The notes beneath the pieces are model-generated. The model saw nothing but the letters and a program-made list of their open reading frames with translations. It was not told where the DNA came from and did not search any database. From NCBI GenBank assembly GCA_964506835.1, contig CAZDNG010000026.1, forward strand, positions 44,454-108,453: a DNA stretch of 64,000 bases. The letters run 5' to 3'. This document shows, one piece after another, positions 59,099 through 64,000 of the stretch (position 1 is the stretch's first letter; every line of letters starts with the position of its first letter). This DNA comes from DASZVB01 sp964506835. GTDB taxonomy: Bacteria; Myxococcota_A; Polyangia; Polyangiales; Polyangiaceae. Position numbers and translations under genes: made by a program.

Positions 59099-60004
59099 AT
59101 GCTGAGCATCGACTTACGCGGAAAACGTGCGCTCATCGCGGGCGTCGCCGACGACGGCGGATTCGGTTGGGCCATCGCCAAAGCCCTCGCGGAAGCCGGA
59201 GCGACCGTCTGTGTGGGGACCTGGCCGCCCGCCCTGAACATTTTCCGAACGATGCTCGCTCGCGGCAAGTTCGACGAGTCGCGTCACATGTCCGACGGGT
59301 CGCTCCTCGACTTCGAGCGCGTGTATGCGCTCGACGCGGCGTACGACCTGCTCGACGACGCTCCCGAGGACGTGAGAACGAATCGGCGCTACGCGAATGC
59401 GGGCGACTTTTCGCTCGCCGGTTTGTCGGCCGCGCTCGTCCATGACTTCGGCGAAAAGCCCCTCGACATCGTCGTCCATTCGCTCGCGAACGGGCCGGAG
59501 GTGCGAAAGCCGCTCCTCGAGACGAGCCGCGCCGGCTACCTGACGGCGATCAGCGTGAGCGCGTACTCCTTCGTCTCCATGGTGAGCCGCTTCGCGCCGC
59601 TTCTGCGTCCGAAGGGCTCCTTTCTCTCCCTGAGTTACCTGGCGGCCGAACGGGTCTGTCCGGGCTACGGTGGGGGCATGTCGTCGGCGAAGGCGGCGCT
59701 CGAGAGCGACACGCGTACGTTGGCGTTCGAAGCCGGAAGAAAATACGGCGTGCGTGTGAACGCGATCTCGGCCGGCGCGCTGGCGTCGCGAGCGGCGAGT
59801 GCCATCGGCATCATCGATGAGACCATTCGCTACACCCAAGCAAACGCACCGCTGCAAGAGCAGCTCGCTGCCGAGGAAGTGGGTCACACGGCGGCCTTCT
59901 TGTTGAGTCCGCTCGGCAGTGGAATCACGGGCACCGTGGTCTTCGTCGACAAGGGCTATCACACGATGGGCAAAGCGACCGAAGAGCGATACTCGGCTCC
60001 CTGA
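59099..60004 (+). CDS. fabI: Enoyl-ACP reductase, plant-type FabI
   Basis: This 301-residue NADH-dependent enoyl-ACP reductase carries out the last step of fatty-acid elongation. It carries the nucleotide-binding start RGKRALIAGVADDGGFGWAIAKAL and the active-site Tyr180 (SLSYLAAERV), Tyr190 and Lys198 (PGYGGGMSSAKAALESD). It is about 40 residues longer than E. coli FabI because of an insertion around 50-105. From memory the GYGGGMSSAKAALESDTR segment is nearly identical to plant plastid enzymes, so this is the plant/chlamydial-type branch. The start ATG at 59099 follows AAGGACC. The 257 bases after it hold a 13-base palindrome at 60099-60111 but no gene. Confidence 0.95.
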   Translation: MLSIDLRGKRALIAGVADDGGFGWAIAKALAEAGATVCVGTWPPALNIFRTMLARGKFDESRHMSDGSLLDFERVYALDAAYDLLDDAPEDVRTNRRYANAGDFSLAGLSAALVHDFGEKPLDIVVHSLANGPEVRKPLLETSRAGYLTAISVSAYSFVSMVSRFAPLLRPKGSFLSLSYLAAERVCPGYGGGMSSAKAALESDTRTLAFEAGRKYGVRVNAISAGALASRAASAIGIIDETIRYTQANAPLQEQLAAEEVGHTAAFLLSPLGSGITGTVVFVDKGYHTMGKATEERYSAP

Positions 60005-60261
60005 GTCTCGCGGCGACACGGCTCGAGGTCGAATTCGCCGTCGGGAAGCACTCGGCAGCGCCGTATTACTTCATAAGTGAAGAACCGAGTCGGCTCGCCT
60101 CGCGACGCGAGTGTCATGCTCAATCTCGCCGCACGGCGGTAGGGCGCCGCGTAAAGAATTTCCCATAAAAATCCGTCATGTCGAAAGCATCCGACCCTCG
60201 ACGGATCCACTTGCCGATCGAGCCGGGTCGCACTTACCCTAACGGCGAGAGGAACACACCG

Positions 60262-60603
60262 ATGAGGGTTGCGATTATAGCGTTGCTTGGAGTGGTCACG
60301 TTCGCGTGCGGGTCGAGCATCCCGCCGCCTAACGACGAATGGGCAGCGGCTCAGGCCGACGTGGGTCGCGCACAAGCGGGCGGCGCCCCCGACGTTCCCG
60401 ACGCGAAGCTGCACCTGCAGCTCGCACAAGAAGACCTCGTGAAGTCGAAAGACTTGATGGATAAGGACAACGAGCGCTCGGCGAGCATCGTCGCGGTCGC
60501 TCGTGCCGAAGCGCAGCTCGCGCTGAGCATGGCGAAGGCATCGCAAGCGCAGAGCAAAGCCGCCGATGCGCACCAGGCGCTCCAGAACGCCGGCGGAAAG
60601 TGA
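60262..60603 (+). CDS. Small DUF4398-type lipoprotein
   Basis: This 113-residue lipoprotein has a signal segment ending VTFAC and a mature helical DUF4398-like domain (AAAQADVGRAQAGGAPDVPDAKLHLQLAQEDLVKSKDLM). DUF4398 proteins are helical hairpins in the envelope, often paired with OmpA-type proteins, as here. A good Shine-Dalgarno (AGAGGA) lies nine bases before the ATG. It is 17 bases upstream of the OmpA-type gene and surely cotranscribed. Confidence 0.85.
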   Translation: MRVAIIALLGVVTFACGSSIPPPNDEWAAAQADVGRAQAGGAPDVPDAKLHLQLAQEDLVKSKDLMDKDNERSASIVAVARAEAQLALSMAKASQAQSKAADAHQALQNAGGK

Positions 60604-60620
60604 CTCAAGGGAGAACAGCC

Positions 60621-61484
60621 ATGAAACTTCGTCGAATTGCGTCCATCGCCCCCATCGGACTTTTCGTCGTCTCGGCGTGCGGCGGCGAGCAAATGCCGCC
60701 CAAGCAGCTCGTCGATGCGCGTACCGAGTTCGTGCAAGCGAAGTCCGGCGTCGCCATGCAGCTCGACCCAACCGACGTGCACGAGGCCGATCTGGCGCTC
60801 CAGAAGGCCGAGCACGCCTGGGCCGACGCGCCGGACGACCCGAACACCGTCGACCTCGCCGTCATCGCGCAGCGAAAATCGCAGATTGCCGAGCAGGAGG
60901 CGCTCGCCATGCAGGCGAATCAGCAAGCCGAGGCCGACAAGGCCAAGGCCGACGGCATGATGTCGTCGCAGCTCCAGCAGACCCGCGCGACGTTGAACAA
61001 GACGCAGCAACAGCTCCAGCAAGAGACGGCGGCCGCCGAAGCGCAGAAGGCGCAGCTCGCCGACATGGAAGCGAAGCTGAAGGACGCGCGCGACACCATC
61101 GCGAAGATTGCCTCGGTGAAGGACGACGACCGCGGCATGGTCATCACGCTTTCGGGCGAAGTCCTCTTCAAGACCGGAAAGTGGGACTTGAAGGCCGGCG
61201 CGATGGCGAAGCTCGACGAGATCGCCGAAGCGCTCCGCGGCAAAGAGCAGCCGATCGTCGTGTACGGCTTCACCGACAACGTCGGCTCACGCGACAACAA
61301 CATGGATCTGTCGCAGAAGCGCGCGAGCTCGGTCCGCGACTACCTCGTCACCAAGGGCATCCCGACGGACCTCATCACCGCGCAGGGCAAAGGGCCCGAC
61401 GATCCCGTCTCCGACAACAGCTCGGTCGAAGGCCGCGCCTCGAACCGCCGCGTCGAGATCGTGGTTCAGCCGAAGAAGTCCTAG
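60621..61484 (+). CDS. DUF4398-OmpA lipoprotein
   Basis: This 287-residue lipoprotein has a lipobox SAC at about residue 20, a DUF4398 helical domain (about 22-105) and a coiled coil (QQTRATLNKTQQQLQQE, about 110-165). A C-terminal OmpA peptidoglycan-binding domain (about 170-285) carries YGFTDNVGSRDNNMDLSQKRASSV and ASNRRVEIVV. It likely links the outer membrane to peptidoglycan, similar in plan to Pal. Shine-Dalgarno AAGGGAGA supports the ATG at 60621. An intrinsic terminator follows 20 bases after the stop. Confidence 0.92.
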   Translation: MKLRRIASIAPIGLFVVSACGGEQMPPKQLVDARTEFVQAKSGVAMQLDPTDVHEADLALQKAEHAWADAPDDPNTVDLAVIAQRKSQIAEQEALAMQANQQAEADKAKADGMMSSQLQQTRATLNKTQQQLQQETAAAEAQKAQLADMEAKLKDARDTIAKIASVKDDDRGMVITLSGEVLFKTGKWDLKAGAMAKLDEIAEALRGKEQPIVVYGFTDNVGSRDNNMDLSQKRASSVRDYLVTKGIPTDLITAQGKGPDDPVSDNSSVEGRASNRRVEIVVQPKKS

Positions 61485-61504
61485 GCGTTCCCCTCACCCA
61501 AACG

Positions 61505-61541
61505 GAGCGTGCTGCGCATCGCGTGGCACGCTCTTTTTTTT
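61505..61541 (+). terminator. Intrinsic terminator after the OmpA-type gene
   Basis: GAGCGTGC and GCACGCTC form an eight-base stem with a 13-base loop, followed directly by eight T residues. It lies between convergent genes and ends the plus-strand run that begins at hisH. Confidence 0.92.
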
Positions 61542-61551
61542 GGGGGAGTCC

Positions 61552-62961
61552 CTAGGAAAACGAATACGGTTCGAAGCGACTCTCGTTCTCGTCGACCGCG
61601 AGCGCGCGCCCGACCGGAGGGAATGCGCGTTGTGGGCAACCCGAGCGTTCGCAGACGCGGCAACCGGCGCCGATGGGCGTGGCGGCGCTCGCGTCTTTCA
61701 AGTCGAGGCCTTTGGAATACACGAGGCGCTCGGCGTCACGCGCGTCGCAACCGAGCCCGATCGCGAACGTCTTTTCCGGTCGCCCAAAGCTCGTCGTGTG
61801 CGAGACGGTACGCGCGACCCAGAGGTACGTCCTGCCGTCGGGCATTTGGGCCAACTGAGTGAGCACGCGACCGGGTTGCGCAAAGGCCTCGTAGACGTTC
61901 CAGAGCGGACACGTCCCGCCGACTCGTGAAAAATGGAAATCCGTGGCGGATTGGCGCTTCGAGATGTTCCCGGCGCGGTCGACGCGCACGAAAAAGAAGG
62001 GAACTCCGCGCGCGTTCGGCCGCTGCAACGTGCTCAGGCGATGACAGATCGGCTCGAATCCGACCCCGAAACGGCGCGCGAGCCGGTCGACGTCGTATCG
62101 CATCGACTCCGCGGCGCTCAGAAACGCCGAGTACGGCATGAGTGTCGCGCCGGCGAAATAGTTCGCGAGCCCGATCCGTGCGAGGGCCCGCGTCTCGTCG
62201 CTCCCGAACGGCGCGGCCTTCACCAACGCGGTGAGCAACTCGTCGAACTCGAGGAAGCCGAGCTCGGTCGCCATCTGGAATGCGCGCTGTCCGGCGCTCA
62301 AATGCCGGCCGATGCGCAAGGTGCGCGTCGCCGGTTCGTAGCTCCGCTGCCCCTCGCGCTCATCGTCGAGCACGACGCGAACGCCGCGGCTTTCGAGCCG
62401 CCGCGCGATTCGTTCGCCGAGGTCGTCCGAGCCGTTTCCGGCGCCGTCGAACGCCCCCTCGGCCGCGGCCTCCAATTCCGCGACGTAGTTGTGCCGCGAA
62501 TAGAAGAAGTCGCGCACCTCCTCGTAGGGCATGCGCAGCGTGGGAGCGGCGAATCGATCCGTTTCCCCGAGACGGCTCGCCAGGATGTCGGCGCGCTCGA
62601 CGGCTCCTCGGTATCGCTCGTGAAGCGCGATGACCGCGCGCGCGAGCGCCGGCATGTCGCCGGCGAGCGAACGCATTTCGTTGGCGGACGCAGTGTGCTC
62701 GGACGGGAGCACCGAGAACGCCTCGCGTAGATCGGCGATCAACCGCGCTTCGTCCTCGTCCGAGAAATACTGCACGTCGACGCCGAACACCGAGCACACC
62801 TTGAGGAGGACCGCGACGGTGATCGGGCGTTGATTGTGCTCGAGCTGGTTCAGGTAGCTCGGCGAGAGCTCGAGCGACGTCGCAAGCGCGACTTGCGTGA
62901 GGCCTCGACTCTCCCGAAGGCGACGAAGGCGCGCTCCTGCGAACGTCTTCAAGCCGTGCAT
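61552..62961 (-). CDS. ScfR/RamB-type XRE regulator, paralog 2
   Basis: This regulator of about 469 residues has the same domain plan as the one at 44956. An XRE helix-turn-helix (about 5-60, LTQVALATSLELSPSYLNQLEHNQRP) is followed by an IrrE-like domain whose HExxH site is degenerate (ATELGF) and a DUF2083-type end with the Cys cluster CRVCERSGCPQR. The two are clear paralogs. I chose ATG 62961, which gives the family-like start LKTFAGARLRRLRESRG; GTG at 63018 would add 19 residues. It is convergent with the OmpA-type gene. Likely controls acyl-CoA-related metabolism elsewhere. Confidence 0.88.
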   Translation of the reverse strand: MHGLKTFAGARLRRLRESRGLTQVALATSLELSPSYLNQLEHNQRPITVAVLLKVCSVFGVDVQYFSDEDEARLIADLREAFSVLPSEHTASANEMRSLAGDMPALARAVIALHERYRGAVERADILASRLGETDRFAAPTLRMPYEEVRDFFYSRHNYVAELEAAAEGAFDGAGNGSDDLGERIARRLESRGVRVVLDDEREGQRSYEPATRTLRIGRHLSAGQRAFQMATELGFLEFDELLTALVKAAPFGSDETRALARIGLANYFAGATLMPYSAFLSAAESMRYDVDRLARRFGVGFEPICHRLSTLQRPNARGVPFFFVRVDRAGNISKRQSATDFHFSRVGGTCPLWNVYEAFAQPGRVLTQLAQMPDGRTYLWVARTVSHTTSFGRPEKTFAIGLGCDARDAERLVYSKGLDLKDASAATPIGAGCRVCERSGCPQRAFPPVGRALAVDENESRFEPYSFS

Positions 62962-63077
62962 GCGCCGAGTGTCTTCGCAAGCTTCGCCGTTTGGCAAGAG
63001 CTGCTCTTGCTTCGCCACTTCGCATGATTCGCAGGGGCGACGACATGGGCGCGAATTTCTTCACACACTCGGCCTGC

Positions 63078-63794
63078 TCAGGCGAACCCGCTGAACATAT
63101 CGATCGCGACATGACACAGGATCCCGGGAAGCAGCGAACGCCTCCACGCAGCCACGAGACCGAGAACCAGCCCGTAAATGACCATCCGAGTTGCCGGACC
63201 GAGCCCTTGCTCGCCGTGGGCCATGCCGAACAAGACGGCTTGGGCGGCGACGGCGAGGGTCGGGCCCCGCGTGAACGCGCCGAGCTGCGTCTGCAAGTAG
63301 CCTCGATAGACGACCTCTTCGCAGAACCCGACGCTCGTCGCGACGAAGACCCACGCGAAATGCTCGGCACCGGTGCCCGGCAGCAATCGCACGGCCGTCG
63401 CGGGCAAGTGAGCGCCGAAAACGGCCGCACTCGCCCACTCACCACCTTCGATGAGCGCGAAACCGACGAGCGCGATGGCGACGTCCGCGAAGGCGCGCGC
63501 CACGGTGAACCTACCCTTCGAGAAAAGAAACGGGAGCGCGTTTCGCGCTCTTCCGATCCGGCACACGTAGACCACCAGACCCCACTGCGTGACGAGCATC
63601 GGGAGATAGACGTCCACGATCCGCGAACCCGCCCGCGCCGGAGCGGGCGCGCCGCGATGGAGCAACGAGAGCGCCGTTCCCGTCACCGCGACCGCGACCA
63701 TCACCGCGATCAGCCCCGCGGTGTGCCAGCGAGGCGCGAGCCATTGCACACCGCGTTCGCGAAAGCTCGCGGAGTCATCGTGCACTGTTGGCAA
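63078..63794 (-). CDS. CPBP-family intramembrane metalloprotease
   Basis: This 238-residue membrane protein has about six to seven helices and the Abi/CPBP active-site set: EExxxR as CEEVVYRGYLQ, a His in LFGMAHGEQG and a third in ILCHVAIDMF. Family members cleave in the membrane, for example as CAAX-type prenyl-protein proteases or bacteriocin-immunity proteins; the substrate here is unknown. The start appears to be TTG at 63794 or GTG at 63785, since no ATG lies before the first helix. It diverges from the small membrane protein at 63871. Confidence 0.85.
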   Translation of the reverse strand: MPTVHDDSASFRERGVQWLAPRWHTAGLIAVMVAVAVTGTALSLLHRGAPAPARAGSRIVDVYLPMLVTQWGLVVYVCRIGRARNALPFLFSKGRFTVARAFADVAIALVGFALIEGGEWASAAVFGAHLPATAVRLLPGTGAEHFAWVFVATSVGFCEEVVYRGYLQTQLGAFTRGPTLAVAAQAVLFGMAHGEQGLGPATRMVIYGLVLGLVAAWRRSLLPGILCHVAIDMFSGFA

Positions 63795-63870
63795 GCTATT
63801 TGCCCTTAGAGACCGTCACGCGCGCGAACCACGCGTCGCGGAGTTCGTAAAACGACGGGAGCTTCTACTA

Positions 63871-63999
63871 ATGGTCGAATCAATCGCAATGACTACGCCG
63901 GTTCTCGCCGCTGGATGGGCCTTCCTTTACATGCTCTTCGGAGGCGGCATCGGCGGCGCATTCCTCATCTTCGTCGTTTTGAAGGCTCTCGGACGCTAA
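63871..63999 (+). CDS. Small single-helix membrane protein
   Basis: This 42-residue protein is a short polar N-terminus plus one long hydrophobic, Gly-rich helix (residues about 9-38, with the GGGIGG run) ending ALGR. A Shine-Dalgarno-like GGGAG lies about eight bases before the ATG. No family recognised; small proteins of this kind often modulate membrane complexes. The TAA ends one base before the window edge, so the gene is complete. Confidence 0.55.
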   Translation: MVESIAMTTPVLAAGWAFLYMLFGGGIGGAFLIFVVLKALGR

Positions 64000-64000
64000 A

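Noticed and set aside
61505..61545. Sigma-54 promoter (TGGCAC-like sequence)
   Set aside because: TGGCACG is part of the terminator stem and is followed by a T-run, without the downstream GC element.

Overview
The window is high-GC chromosomal DNA from what looks like a myxobacterium-type organism (Myxococcota, probably Polyangiales). This placement is inferred from gene content, not from a marker gene. The supporting content is a GltJ/AgmX-like gliding protein, Cys-rich and MopE-type lipoproteins, many Pro/Ala-rich proteins with one zinc ribbon, a plant-type enoyl-ACP reductase, two ScfR/RamB-type regulators and a COQ4-family protein. I see no phage, transposase, integron, CRISPR array, rRNA or tRNA. 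The one structural RNA is RNase P RNA (rnpB).

Layout. 0.2-5.4 kb: a small exported protein with a perfect Shine-Dalgarno, a lipoprotein, a FadL-type porin, a DUF2252 protein, and AraC-type and HxlR-type regulators. 5.5-11.4 kb: a tripartite RND efflux operon (TolC-like, membrane fusion lipoprotein, AcrB-like pump). 11.4-15.0 kb: a TetR regulator facing a COQ4-family gene across a perfect 28-bp palindrome, an AMMECR1-domain gene whose start codon overlaps that of a divergent biotin-carrier gene, and a PLP enzyme. 15.0-15.35 kb: 85-bp tandem repeats running into a structured repeat element. 15.5-22.4 kb: a tightly overlapping five-gene minus-strand unit (Cys-rich/MopE-type lipoprotein, ABC-2 permease, membrane protein, XerC-like recombinase, membrane sulfatase). 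22.5-30.4 kb: an atypical histidine kinase with a lone receiver, a TerB protein, two large Pro/Ala-rich proteins and a beta-propeller protein. 30.5-32.4 kb: erpA, rpoH, rnpB and a strong terminator.

32.4-41.0 kb is a minus-strand run: a histidine kinase and an NtrC-type regulator, then queA-tgt (queuosine tRNA modification), a GspE-N/receiver/TPR protein and the GltJ-like protein. 41.1-46.8 kb: a DUF6918-like gene, the two-subunit 2-oxoacid:ferredoxin oxidoreductase korAB, an ScfR-type regulator and a 44-residue basic protein. 46.8-47.6 kb is a dense repeat patch. 47.6-54.9 kb: a lipoprotein with the full copper-ligand set of peptidylglycine hydroxylating monooxygenase, meaB with an ethylmalonyl-CoA-mutase-like gene, then clpS-clpA. 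54.9-55.35 kb: a second, inverted copy of the 47-kb composite repeat. 55.4-64.0 kb: hisH-hisF, a polar amino-acid ABC transporter with fused binding protein and permease, plant-type fabI, DUF4398 and DUF4398-OmpA envelope proteins, a second ScfR-type regulator, a CPBP protease and a 42-residue membrane protein.

Most genes are ordinary housekeeping or envelope functions. The parts least explained by known families are two repeat families. One (15.2 and 44.8 kb) sits at convergent gene ends, and the other (47 and 55 kb) forms an inverted pair about 8 kb apart. Both contain hairpins whose paired bases change together between copies, so structure appears to be conserved. The copper-ligand lipoprotein and the five-gene XerC/sulfatase unit come next. 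All calls come from reading the sequence; no database search was run.
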